Assembly (NCBI GenBank): GCA_016748015.1
Contig: JAAOMT010000372.1
Location: forward strand, 1-64,000
DNA from: Geosiphon pyriformis
Lineage: Eukaryota; Glomeromycota; Glomeromycetes; Archaeosporales; Geosiphonaceae
DNA length: 64,000 nt
Reading direction: 5' to 3'
Positions within the stretch are counted from its first letter, which is position 1, and each line of letters begins with the position of its first letter. The notes beneath the pieces were generated by a model, which had not been told where the DNA came from, made no database searches, and saw nothing but the letters and a program-made list of their open reading frames with translations. The position numbers and the translations under genes were made by a program. Below, one piece after another: positions 44,147 through 56,110 of the stretch.

Positions 44147-45510
44147 ATTGAAGTTATTTACAGTAATATCTTTCAACAAGAATTACCCCAAACAGTCCCC
44201 GATTTCTCTGAAATTATTGGACATTCACTACCAAAAATCAATCCAAACCCCAGCTCTGAAAACTACCATGTTGTCATAGAAAAACTATCTCGAATCAACA
44301 TGGGACAACTTGAATCACAACAACAGAGCCAGCTCAAAGAGCTAATTGCAAAATTTGCCAATATCTTTGCCAAAAACAACAATGACTTAGGAAGAACCGA
44401 TTTGGTTTAACACCAAATCTATACAGGAGATGCCAAACCAAGGTAACAGCAAACCTACCAGGTTGCTCCAGAAAGTCACCAATTTATCTGCAAAGAAGTA
44501 CAACGGATGCTCAACAATGGACTTATTCAACCATCAATGAGTCCATGGACCCCAAAGATCATCCCAAAACAGTCTTCACAATTCAAGAAAGAAATTACGA
44601 ATTCAATGTAATGCCTTTCAGATTATGCAATGTACCAGCAACATTTCAGAGATTAATGGATATTGTGTACAAAGGACTCCTTTGGAAGTTAGTAGTTGTT
44701 TATTTTAATGATACTGATGTTTATTCTCCATTGTTCGAATTACACTTAAAACACCTGTGAGAAGTTTTTCAATGATTACAAAAAGCAGGACTGAAACTCA
44801 ATATCAAAAAATGCTACTTTGGAAAAACAAGTTTGGCCTTCCTTAGTCATATCATTAGTAAAGATAGAATCAAACTGGACTCTGGAAAAATCAGCACTGT
44901 TAAAAACTTCAAAACTCCTCAAAACACTACAGAACTAAGAGGATTCATAGGGTTAGTCTCCTATTATTGGAAGTTTATCAAAGGATTCTCAGAAATTGCA
45001 AAACCTCTCAACCAGCTTACCACCAAAAACATTGAATACAAATGGACTGCTAAACACTAAAACACATTTGAAATTCTCAAAGAAAAACTAACAACAGCTT
45101 CAATTCTCATCTATCCAGATTTTAGCAACTGATTCTAGTTAGCAACAGATGCCTCTTATACTGTCTTTGGTGCTATTCTATCACAGTTAGATGACAATAA
45201 AAATGAGCAAGTAATTGCTTATGCTAGCAGAACATTGAAACCAGCCAAAAAGAACTACCCTGCAACAGAATTAGAAACTGCAGCAGTAATCTGGGCCCTA
45301 CATCACTTCAATCTTTACCTTACACCCAAAGAATTCGATATTATTACTGATAATATTAGACTCAAATAGCTTTAGAACAAAAACACTTAGCTAAACGCAA
45401 AACAAACCTGACGGACAGAATTTTTAGCCAACTACCAATACATTGTACACCACAAACCAGGAAAACTCCATACTAATGTTGATTGTCTTTCAAGAATGAG
45501 GCAAAATTAG
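44147..45510 (+). pseudogene. Element D RT (internally deleted) and RNase H
   Basis: The RT lead-in (FGRT-type DLGRTDLV, SMSPW) is followed at once by MDPKDHPKT. About 190 nt coding for the FCIDYC and LDLTSGYWQ motifs is missing and the frame changes. Further on are NVMPFRLCNVPATFQRLM, an active site eroded to VVVYFNDTDVYS, and RNase H with LATDASYTVFGAILSQ, ATELETAAVIW and DIITDNIR, ending VDCLSRMRQN and TAG at 45508-45510. Clearly inactive. Confidence 0.85.
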
Positions 45511-45556
45511 AATACAAAACCAACACCCATTTAAATTAACAACAAAACAACAAACA

Positions 45557-46942
45557 ATGAATCCCGAAAACTACAACAATTTTAAACAATATTTGGAGAC
45601 ATTAACAATCCCAACAAATTGGTCCTCAGATGAAAAACATTAGTTACAACAACAAGCCAAACAATACCTCTTACACAACAACATGATTTATTATTGAAAC
45701 TTCAGAAACCCAGACAATCTGCTCAGATTAATACAAAAACATGAAAAAGAAACCATTTTATATAACATGCACTTAAACCCTTCATCAGCACACCTAAGAA
45801 AAAACAGCACCACCCAGAAAACACTAGAATATTACTTTTGGCCTTAAATGAGAAAAAACATTCATAAATATGTTAAGTCTTGTAATAGTTGTCAAAGAAG
45901 AAAAGAAACTCGTCCTACAGAACCTTTAAACCCAATCAAAGTTGGACAGCCTTTTGACCAAGTTGGTATTGATTTAGTCGGACCACTACCTATCACAAAC
46001 CAAGGAAACTATTATATTGCAGTAGCTGTAAACTATCTTACCAAATGGTCCAAAGCCAGAGCCATTTAATGAGCAGATGCGAAATCAGTAGCAAATTTTA
46101 TCTATAAAGACATTATTTGTAGACATGGATGTCCAATAGAACTTTTATTTGATCAAAGAACACATTTTGTGAACAATTTAATCCAGAAAATTTGTGAACA
46201 ATTTAATGTCAAGAGACCATTATCTTTGCCCTATCATCCACAAACAAATGGACTTGTAGAACGTTTCAACAGAACATTGTGTGAATTATTAGCTAAAGTT
46301 TCAACCAATTTTGAGCAAGAATGGAATCTCTTTATTCTATCAGTATTACTAACATATAGAACACTAAAACAAGATACCACAAAACACACACCATTTGATT
46401 TAACCTACAGAAGGACAGCAATGTTACCAATTAATTTCACAATAGAAACATACCCAGTACAACCAATTAATAAAGACAACTTTCAGGAAACACTACAATG
46501 AAGAGCCTACACTCTGCTTAGCATGTTGGAAGGAAAACAACGAATAGCAGCCACCCATATTAAACACTCCCAAGCTCAACAAAAAAAACAGCATGACAAC
46601 AAATTGCCTCCAGTTACCAATAAATTTAAAATCGGAAACAAAGTCCTCTTACACAGAACTAAAGCTGAAAAACAATGGAGTGGAAAATTTGAAAATAAAT
46701 GGGATAGACCATTCTTTATCGATGAAGTCCTAGGCAACAGATCATACAAGCTAAGACTTAATGACAAAATCCTAGCAAAAGTTGCACATAGAGATCATTT
46801 GAAACAGTATAATTCCAAAAACAATCCTGAACCATTAATTCCACAAATTGGTACACATTCCCTTTTAATCAATCCCGAAGATATTTCCCGAAATTTAGAA
46901 CTAATAGTTGTCATTGAACAACCTTCCAACTTGAACACTTAA
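45557..46942 (+). pseudogene. Element D integrase in its own frame
   Basis: ATG at 45557, 46 nt after the RNase H stop and in another frame. CNSCQRRKE is the second half of the zinc domain. Catalytic core: GIDLVGPLPIT (Asp), LFDQRTHFVN (Asp; Gly changed), GLVERFNRTL (Glu). A GPY/F-type module (KIGNKVLLHRTKAEKQWSG, RPFFIDEVLGNRSYKLRL) is near the end. Several point stops. Partner role as in element C. Confidence 0.87.
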
Positions 46943-47042
46943 TTTAAATTTATTATTATAGTTATTCTCTTATAATTTAGAAACAATCTCACAAAAACAA
47001 AACAAAAATAACATAAAACCCATACACCAAAAATAATTTTCT

Positions 47043-47783
47043 TTTATTTTCAAATCTCTTATAATAACTATTCCTCAAAACATTCAACAATTATCCCAAA
47101 AACTAATGTCAGCTTTAAAAACAATACCCAAATTATCTATTACTGTTACTGGAAACCACATTAATTATACCCAAACAGAAATAATTACAAATTTAGCCCC
47201 AAATTCACGAAAATATCATCTGTATAAGAAGAACACAAGAAGTTATTCTGGAATTCACTTGCCAGAACTTTTAAAGCTTGCTTTAAGAGAAAACTTAATG
47301 CTCACTTTGATTAATATTCCACCAAATGCTACAATTCAACAAAGACTTTAACTGTGTCTCAATGAGAAAAACACTGAATACCCTCCAATCTATAGATATT
47401 TCCACATTGGAAAAACACTCTATAAACGAAAACTGGAACTTACAACAGCAAACCTCACAAAAAAAGCTATTTAGAAACAACTCCACAACAAATTCAAGAC
47501 AACAGCTGGACCAACAAACAGTCACTACAAGCTCAGAACTGCTCTTAGACTTTATGACTTATTCTATACCTGTAAAAACGTCCTACAAAACCCAATTTTA
47601 CAACCTTTAAAGATTCAATATATTGGAAAGCTCACAGAACTGAAATTTCAACAATTTTCAGACCAAATTTCTTCAATAATTTTGGATTATTATCTGGAAA
47701 TTACAGACAGTACTTGGACTTCAATGGAGTTCAGTCTTGAGAAAGAGGTTATGTTACCAGACAAAATTAGAGATATTATTTAG
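47043..47783 (+). pseudogene. Element D ORF3, homologous to C ORF3, reading into the LTR
   Basis: Frame with possible ATG at 47106; conserved residues begin upstream (SLIITIPQNIQQLSQKL). It holds LSITVTGNHINYTQTEI, YRYFHIGKTL, LQNPILQPLK, IGKLTELKFQQF and IILDYYLEI in the order seen in C. Two point stops (TAA at 47349-47351, then a TAG) interrupt it. It crosses the polypurine tract and ends at TAG 47781-47783, ten codons inside the 3' LTR, as does the remnant in A. No known domain or membrane segment is seen. Function unknown. Confidence 0.72.
47739..47751 (+). promoter_or_regulatory. Element D polypurine tract
   Basis: GAGAAAGAGGTTA directly before the 3' LTR; same as in A. Confidence 0.7.
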
Positions 47784-48729
47784 CATGAAATTATCTTTAT
47801 TCCTATCATTAATTAGCATATATTATCGTTTCAAATTATCACTTATTATATTAGCAAAATGTCTGAAATTATCATTTAATTAATAACCCAATTTATACAT
47901 AACACAAATGTAACCTAAGTGTGATGATCAATCATGCAATACTCTGAAATATGTAACATTCAAAAGTTCGCCAAAATTTGTAGAAATTTGCCGAAATAAT
48001 TGATAGTTCACCAAAATATCTAATAGTTCACAGAAATAACTTGTAGTTCATCAAAATGTATCTTTAGTTCAGCAAAATTGTAGGAAAGAGCAAAATTCAA
48101 GTTCATAGAATAGTGTTACGACAAGTTGTATAAAAGAAGAGCTTCTCTCTTCGAGAAAATATATCTTACTTTAGATTTATCACTTAGAACCATTCCAATA
48201 CACACAAAAAGAAATAAAATATTAAATAATTTGAAAAACCAATTTTTTTAAATATTGCACTTAGAAAATCTCCAAAAACCCAACTAACATTTTGAAATTG
48301 ATTAGCTACCAATTTCAGTAAACTGTTAGTAACTCCAGACTTGGATCAAAAACGTTTCTCTTGACAGAATTCTATTTCTTTTACATTTCTTTTATTTTTC
48401 TTTTCTTTTCTTATTACAATCATTAGGGTAGTCTACAGACAAGATTCCTGTAAAAGAGTTGACTTTTACAGCAAAGTAACTATACATTTTTAGTGAGCTT
48501 CCAGATGAGCAATTCCTGGGAAAGAGTTGATGTTTATTACAACATAACTACATAAAGCAACTGGCAAGAAATTGGTCATTCCACTTATAAGCCCAGCAGT
48601 TCAAATTATAGAAGATAATTTGAAGATAAATTCAGTTATTGGAGGTTCAACTACTTCTAAAAAACGTGAATTTGCAACCAACAGACATTTACAACATTCA
48701 AGAAAAAAGACCAAAAACTTCCAGTAATA
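47752..48729 (+). repeat. Element D 3' LTR (978 bp)
   Basis: Same length as the 5' copy; it ends CCAGTAATA, where the 5' copy has CTGGTAACA. The 20-bp array is at about 47966-48079 and the TATA box at 48129-48136. Confidence 0.92.
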
Positions 48730-48733
48730 CCAT

Positions 48734-51165
48734 TAAACAAAATGATACTAAAACAATTACCATGTATTTAAAATATTTTTATCAAAATTTGTGTCAAATC
48801 CAAATAATTAAAGCTGACTACTTTATAGTACTACAAATTCTAAACCAATTTATTTACAGTTTATATAGCAGTCTGTTACAACAAGTATGTTTAATATATT
48901 CAAATACTTTACAAAATACAGTTATCTACACCAAAGATTTTGAATCAGCCAAACTCAAAGCCAATTATGCTTAAGCTGTAAATTTAGTTATAAACAAATT
49001 ATTTGAATTAGATTCTAAGCTAAAATAATTTAGTAATTTAATCAACCAAAAATTAGAAAAATACTTAGCTAATAATTAAGCAATTTATCAGTTTTCTTAA
49101 TATTGTAACAATTCAGAAAGTTCCAATTAATTCCAAAATCAATTATGTCTATTATTATTAACTAATTCATTATGGCAACAAAAAATATATAATTATTATT
49201 TCTGTGGTAAACAAGACTATCTAAAAGCAGATTGTCATTTTAGATCTAATAACTTATGATCAAAAAACCAATATAGAAACTTCAGTTACAGATTTCAAAC
49301 TCCAAATTATACCCAAAATCAAAAACAATATCAACATCAAACTTCATATTAACCAATAATACAACAATTTATATATATACCTTTAATATATTAAGCTTTA
49401 ACATCTGTAATATATTAATCACAACTACAAATACTCTATTAATCCCAACAAATTTAAGCATTGTCCCAAAATACTGTGCCAATATCAACCAAAACCCAAA
49501 GACCAAAAATCATATACACCTAACAAAACTGAAAATTGGTGATGGTAATGCACCAACCAATTCTCAATTTATAAAGTTAGTCATTAAAATCATGTCCAAA
49601 AAATTCAAAAAGTAGGTACACCCAAAATCTGAATTTTCAGAACTATTTAAGTCTTTTGATAATTCCAGAAATAGCAATACTTAAATCACTAAAAACCAAC
49701 TCAATACTACTCATTAACAACATCTTATTAGCAACTGTTATTGAAGATGAATTATTTGCAGTTATCTTTTCTTTTAAATTAGAAAAATCAGCAATAATAT
49801 TTTTATTCAGTAAAATTGCTTTAAATACCAAATCCATTACAGCTATATACATAAATGTCAAAGTTAATGGCCAATTTATTAAATTAATTCTTAATAGTGG
49901 GTCAACAAACAGCATTATTACATAACAACTTACAGACCAATGTTGTATTTGACTGAAATACTTAGAAGCTATAGTTTAGTCAAGATAGTTAACATATTTG
50001 AATATCAGTTACCTGTGGTTACTTTAAAACAACCCAATAATAACCACTAATAGAATTTAAAAAAAAATAAACCTATCTAAAAAGCCTATCAAGTTTTATG
50101 AACTAAAAATAACCACAATGAGCTACTATCAATCTTATCTTGAGATAATAAAAAAAAAAAAAAAGGACAAATCACAAGCCATCACTTTTACAAAAAAAAC
50201 AAATAATAATTGACATGTTCTATACACAATAAAACCAAGAAAAAAACCACTCTATATTTTACTTAAAGGCAAGAACTACAAAAAAAAGCTTTTTTCTATG
50301 AGAGCTTGAATCTTATCCAAAAAAAACTACAAAACACATACCTATTACTACTGCAAAACATATCACAGAGAACATTTTGGTTATCTAAAACAACAGAAAA
50401 AGTAGAACAATAAATCATGTTTTGCTTGCAAAAAAACACTACTTAATAAAAAAATATGAAACAACATTTTTGGTCATAAAGGAATATACAATGTATTGTG
50501 TCAATACACAATTCTTATTAGTAACTAGATAAGCAGAAAAACGCCTTTTAATGTTGTATAAAACAGAACTTTCTTATGCATAGACAGTTATCTACACAAT
50601 AAAGACAAAATTTTGTAAATAGCAAGTGCTAAAATCAAAAGTGTTTTATCTAGCAAAATATTAGTAATCAAAAATAACTCACCAAAACCCATTAAAACCA
50701 TTTTTATTCCCAATTCAGATATCTTTATTGATATTTTGAATGACCCAAAACAATTTTATAAACACTGTTAAGATTTAGCATTTATTAGAAAAAAACAAGA
50801 GCAGTATTTAGAACAATTAAACATTAAACTCTGTAAACATTGCTTAATCCTAGTAACTTCAAATATTGTAATAATTGTGATCTTATTTATAACCACTATC
50901 ATACATAATCTATTTAATTCCCAAAAAAAAACCCCCAATTATTAACTGTGCTTCAGAATCAGAATTAAAATTCAATTCTAATTTAGACTCTAATAATAAT
51001 AATAATAATAGTTTTAATTCTGTTTACAATAATAATAATAGCCACAACAATTTAAATTCTGATTACAATCTCAAACAATATATTGCACTTTTAGATCTTT
51101 CAATGAAGTAGAAACTTAAATAATTTAATAATAATAATAAAAATATTATGCCAAAACACATATAT
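48734..51165 (+). mobile_element. Element G fragment 2: gag, protease and Cys-rich relict
   Basis: It continues element G after D. The gag piece 48734-48975 (ADYFIVLQILNQFIYSLYSS, DFESAKLKANYA) matches C (DPQVLNQFIRGLKSSI, LESAKKEANHS). A degraded knuckle lies near 49205-49240. The protease at 49656-49925 is open for 89 codons (LIKLILNSGSTNSIIT region, Asp to Asn). The Cys-rich module, about 50270-50880, has CFACKK, YYYCKTYHRE and CKHC. TAA/AAT repeats occur near 50990-51050. It is then cut by element E at 51165. Confidence 0.72.
49656..49925 (+). pseudogene. Element G protease relict
   Basis: An 89-codon frame homologous to the C protease: ATVIEDELFAVIFSFKLE, SITAIYINVKVNGQFI, LILNSGSTNSIIT, then TAA. 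The active-site Asp is Asn. The C-terminal half of the domain is no longer readable. Confidence 0.7.
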
Positions 51166-51818
51166 TGTTATGAATTGGAGTAACAAGTTAACAAATAACA
51201 AGTGAGAACAGGATTGTAGGGTGATAAAAGAAATCAAAGAGAATTCAACTTTAAAAAACAAATTGAATAAGTATGGATTCAATGTGTGAGATCAGTCTCA
51301 TAAAATATCTCAGTTGCTATACTTTTCAAAGATAACTGGGGAATCTGAAGGTAAAGGGATAGTTCATACTGTCAACAAATAATCATACCTGGTATAATTC
51401 TATGTCTCATGTCAGCACTCTTAGAATTCAATATCAGATATCAGATGTACTCTTCAGTCATGTTTTATTCAATAATTTTCAAATGCTGCAATTACACGTT
51501 TCAGAAAAAGGGTAGAAAATAACCAACAAATAATCTTTTATCTTTAAGATATTCAGATACTTAAAAGTAGGGAAAGAGAAATTAGCAATAAGAAAGAAAT
51601 TGAGATGAAAGTTGTTATTTTATTTATTTTATTTATTTGATTTCCTTGATTTCTTACATGTTTTTTTACAGCTAAAAGAATCATCACTTATATAGTTATC
51701 AAAAGTGGTCAATGATCAGATCAATGATCACTTTCTAAAAATAGAGTGGTTAATTTATATGACATTAATGGCTAATACATGTGATAATTAATAAGAAGTA
51801 TAAGTTTCAACTATAATA
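51166..51818 (-). repeat. Element E 3' LTR (653 bp)
   Basis: Matches 58104-58748 and 59690-60344. TATATAAG on the minus strand at 51687-51694 is the likely core promoter box. Confidence 0.88.
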
Positions 51819-52470
51819 TCATTCTCTCCAAAGAGATTGAGCTCCAGTAAAATTAAGCTATTTATGGTATAATCTATTTGAAGAGTTTTATCTAACTCAA
51901 AGCTAACTAGTTTGTTAAAGTTTTTTGTGAATAAGGTATATAATACTTGAGGCAAAATGAGTTTTGTATTCAAGAGACCAAATCTTTGTATTAGAGTTTT
52001 GGCTCTTTTAGCAATAGTTAAAACTCTTGAAACATCTAACTATATAATGCCCAAAATTTCTGTCTGTATCTCTAAAGTTGTTTTCTTTATGAGTTTCATA
52101 TCCTCTATAATTTTACCAAGGTGACCATAAAGTTCTAATTGTCTTCCATATGACAAGTTTTTGTCTATGAGTAAGATTTCTTGGAGTGTTTTTCCAATTG
52201 TGCTAGAAGATGAAAATATAACTGCTGTTATACTTTTCAACAGATATTTATCCATTTTACTACCAATTTTTTCTCTTCTGGTAGTAGTTTTTTTTGGTCT
52301 AATAACAGTATGTGTTCTACTGTTATCAGTTATGATGGTTTGTTTTCCAATAGTCAGAGTAGCATTTGGGTAGTTTTTAATTCAATACTCATGAAGAGTA
52401 TAGAAGACGTTTTAAATGTTTTGATCCAGAAAATAATTGTTTATGTTGATTAAAGATACCTCTGTTTTGG
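51788..52470 (-). pseudogene. Element E ORF3
   Basis: After integrase, in a different frame, the minus strand encodes a hydrophilic protein (ATLTIGKQTIITDN, IGKTLQEILLIDKNLSYGRQ, FELDKTLQIDYTINSLI, LELNLFGEND). It has several point stops, crosses the polypurine tract and ends at a TAA (51790-51788) inside the LTR. F has the same protein. Position and a weak similarity (TLTIGKQTIITDN against LEITVNSSKITYI) suggest kinship with ORF3 of C and D, but this is uncertain. Confidence 0.55.
51819..51833 (-). promoter_or_regulatory. Element E polypurine tract
   Basis: CTTTGGAGAGAATGA on the minus strand against the 3' LTR; F has the near-identical CTTTGGAGAGGATAA. Confidence 0.6.
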
Positions 52471-52479
52471 GAATGATGC

Positions 52480-53799
52480 ATTTATTTATATTTGATTTTT
52501 GCTGATCATTTAAGTCGGTATTACCACAACAGGCAGCCAATTAAGTCGTTTATAATATTTCTTGAGTCATGTACCATAAACAGAATGATTATTGAAGATT
52601 GTTTTGGATTGATCTTGAAGAATATAAGAACCATTGTTCAAAATTTTGTTGACTATAAAAGGTTTTTTCCATCAGCTAGAGAACTTATTACCATAAACAT
52701 TGTCTCTGTCAGAGTGGTATTCTAGTACCAAGTTACCAATACTTAAAGAAAGTGTTTTATAGGTTTTCTTTTTCTTAAGCTTTTCTTGAAACTGTTTTAT
52801 CTTTTCAAAAGCAATTATTTATCCTTCTACCAAGGAGTCAAGAATGGTACCAAGTCTTTTTTGCAAAATGTCTTTGTAATTTCCTATTGTGATCTCTTCA
52901 AAGGGTATTGTTTCAATGTTAGTTTCAATTGGTAGTGTTGTCATACATTCATAGAGCAAATAAAAAGGTTCATAACTTGTTATGTTATGATTCACAGTTC
53001 TATAAGCAAACAAAGCTGAAGGCAGTATTTTGTCTTATAAGTTTGTTTTTTTACTGGTTTTGGCTAGGGTTTCACATAGTGTTCTATTGAAATGTTCTAT
53101 TAAGCCATTTGTTTGGGGGTAATAAAGGAAGGAAAGTTTATGATATATTCCCGTTTTTCTACAAAGTTCTTCAACCAGTGTGTTAAAAAAAGCTCTTCTT
53201 CTATCAGATAAAAGTTTTTTGGAGCAGCTATAATGGCAGATGATATCTTCATAAATGAAATTGGCTATTAAGACTGCTGTTTGATTTGGGATGGCTCTTG
53301 CTTCTACTCACTTTGTAAGATAGTTGGTAGCTGTAATAATGTATCTGTTGCTATCAGGAGTTATTGTTAAAGATCCAACAACATCTATACCAATTCTGTC
53401 AAATAGTTAACCAACAGAGATTGGATGAATATCTTCTTTGCAATTGGCTTTGTCTCTTTTTTAGCAGATGTTACAGATTTTAATGTATTTAACAATGTTT
53501 TTTCTCAAAGTAGACTAATAATAGCAAGCTAAAGTTTTCTGAATTGTTTTTGTTTTTTCAAAGTGTCTAGCTAATAAGTCAGTGTGTATGTTGTTTATTA
53601 TAATTTCTCTTTCTTCAAATCTGATAACTTTTTGGGGGTGATCAGAATCTTTTCTGTTTCTTTTATATAATTGGTTCTGGCAGATCAAATAGAAATTTGA
53701 TTGTTTGCACAAATGTTCTCTTTGCTGTCAAGTGTATTCTGGTGGGTATTGTTCTTTACCCAAAAATTCCATTAAGGCAGAGTAGTTGTTCAAGTCTAT
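52480..53799 (-). pseudogene. Element E integrase in its own frame
   Basis: The frame is shifted relative to RT-RNase H. Its expected ATG is ATA in E (53799-53797) but intact in F (62324). The zinc domain has H-x3-H-like NNIHTDLLARHFEK and CNIC. The core has GIDVVGSLTIT (Asp), LLSDRRRAFFN (Asp) and GLIEHFNRTL (Glu). A GPY/F-like end follows (WKKPFIVNKILNNGSYILQD). About seven point stops. Confidence 0.85.
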
Positions 53800-53866
53800 T
53801 ATTGTGTTTGTTTGTGAAGGAGTTATTAATAATTAAGTTGGTTTGGTTTGAGAAGTTGTACTATCA

Positions 53867-56110
53867 CTAAATGGTAAGTCTAAAAAGAGCATTGGTATTT
53901 TAATAATTTGCTCTTTTGTGGTGTTGAATATTATAGTCAAATTCATCCAAGTGGAGTATTCAACAAGTTATTTGTTTGTGTTCTAGCTTCTTTTTATTGT
54001 GCAGTCAAACCAAGGCTTAATAATCTGTTACCACTAAGAAATTTGCACTAAGAAGATATTGATCCCAGTAGCTAGTAGCCCAAATTACTGCTAAACATTC
54101 TTGTTTAGTAACTGAATAGTTCTTTTCTGCTGGTTTGAGAGATCTACTGGCATATGCTATAGTATGTTCTTTGCCATTTTCATTTTTTTGTGAAAAAACA
54201 GTACCAAGTCCATAGCCAGATGTATCAGTATAGAGGATGAAAAGTTGATTCAGATCTGGTTGCTTAAGAATTGATTCAGTAACAAGTTTTTCCTTCAGAA
54301 TTTCAAAAGCTTTTTGTTGATAAGTGCTTCAGTAATAATTGACATTTTTTCTGAGTAGCTGATTGAGAGGAAAGGCAATTTTGGAGAAATTCTTGATAAA
54401 TTTGTGATAGTAAGAGGCCAAACCAAAGAAAGAGCATAGTTCAGAAACATTCATTAGTTGTCTAATATTCTGGACTTTTTCAACTTTAGCTGGGTTAGGG
54501 AAGATTCTATCTTTTGTAATAAGATGACCAAGGAACTGGGTGGATTGGCATCCAAAGAAAGATTTGATTGGGTTGATCTTGAGACCAGCATTTTTGAGCA
54601 GGTCAAAAACCTTTTGTAAATGTTTAAGGTGTTTATCCCAAATTTTTGAATATACTATTATGTCATCCAAGTAAACCAAAACAAAGTTTTTTTTTACTGA
54701 TTCAAACACTTTATCTATTAGATATTGAAAGGTGAAAAGAGCATTGGTGAGACCAAAAAACATGACTATGAATTCATAGGTGCCATACTTGGTGATGAAG
54801 GCAGTTTTTTTTCTGCTTTTTGGATCCATCTCTACTTGCCAGAATCCAGCAGTTAAATCAATGGTTGAGAAGAAAGCAGCACTATTGAATTTATCTAGCA
54901 TTGCATCAATTTTGGGGAGTAAGTACATGTCTCTTATAATGATAGCATTTAATTGGCAGTAGTCAACACAAAAGTGTAGAGTTCCACCTTTCTTGAATAC
55001 TACTACAACTGGGAAAGTCTATTCACTCTTGGTTTTTTGTATGAATCCAAGATCTTTCATTTGGTTTATCTCTTTCTTGATAAATTCATTATTGTGTTGA
55101 TTGGATTGATAAGGTTTCAAATGAATGGGATGAGTTTCTTTGGTGGTAATGGTGTGTTGTATCACATGAGTTTGTTTAGAGATGTCACCTTCTTTTGAAA
55201 TAACTGAGCTATTTCTAGCCAACAGATTTTCAATGTCCACTTTTCTTTCTTCAGGAAAAGGTTCTCTTTGTTTTACAACTAATGATTAGATTTCAGGTGG
55301 TTTACTTTCAAAGGACTTTTGTACTTCTTTAAATTCTTTTCGAGGTATCAAGCTAATTGGTTCCCAATTTTTGTAATAAATCAGGCAGGATTTGTATTCA
55401 TCATTTGGTAAATACAAAGGTTTATTACACCAGCACCATGCACAAGGACCATGTCACTAATAACTGTATTTGGCTTTCTTGCCAGGTTTTTTGTCAAAGG
55501 TTCTTCTAAGGATATCATAGTAGGGCCAGCAGATCAGCTTGCCATTTATTATGATTTCTTTTTTGTCAGCTTTAACATTGTTTAGTGGCTTGCCATTGCT
55601 AATAAAGATAGTATAGACGAGTTCAGCAGTTTCTTCTGGTTTTTTTTGATCTTCATCATTGCTCTTATCATCATCTAATTCATCTAATTGTTTTTTTTTT
55701 TGGTTCTGTTTGGTTGCTAAAGGAGTTGTTTAATGATGGCATTTAACCACAATGGGTTTTTCACCATATCTAATGATTAGCTTGTAAAGTTCATAGTCAA
55801 GTAGTGTTTTGGCTTTTTTAAGCCACTCATTACCAACAATGATGGTATATTCTTTTGCTTCAGATACTTCCATATCTGTTTTAATGCTAATATCATTGAT
55901 GTGAACAAGAACAGCTTTGGCTATACCTAGACCTTTCTTTTTGTTAACAGTATATTGGTCATAGATCAAGTAGAAGGTTCATCAATTTTTCTTCCAATGG
56001 CTTCCAAAAAGTGTTTGGCAATTATACTGACAGATGATCCACTGTTTAGGATTAAATCAATGAAATAGCCAGCCACTTGGGCTTTACAAATCAGAGAAGT
56101 GATATTCCTG
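53867..56110 (-). pseudogene. Element E protease, RT and RNase H
   Basis: One minus-strand frame. The protease has LILNSGSSVSIIAKHFLEA (catalytic Asp to Asn) and EYTIIVGNEWLKKAKTLLDY. A short acidic linker and a small Cys motif (CAWCWCNKPLYLP) take the place where dUTPase sits in C and D; no dUTPase motif is present. RT: FCVDYCQLNA, STIDLTAGFWQVEMD and FVLVYLDDIIVYSK with an intact active site. RNase H: TDTSGYGLGTVFSQ, KQECLAVIWA, NALFRLTI, then stop at 53867. Several point stops. Confidence 0.87.

Larger units (their letters stand above)
39041..48729 (+). mobile_element. Element D: Ty3-type LTR retrotransposon, same family as A, with full domain set
   Basis: It is bounded by 978-bp LTRs and by the duplicated target ccat (39037-39040, 48730-48733). 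Internal order: PBS, Gag, protease, Cys-rich module, dUTPase, RT, RNase H, integrase, ORF3, polypurine tract. Its LTRs and internal DNA are close to element A, so D shows what A has lost. There are many nonsense codons and a deletion in RT. It lies in the gag of element G; excising it rejoins G's reading frame. Confidence 0.92.

Noticed and set aside
52161-52373. Plus-strand frames of 60-80 codons over E and F (for example 52161-52373, 61017-61250)
   Set aside because: They are antisense to ORF3 and integrase of E/F and lack independent support.
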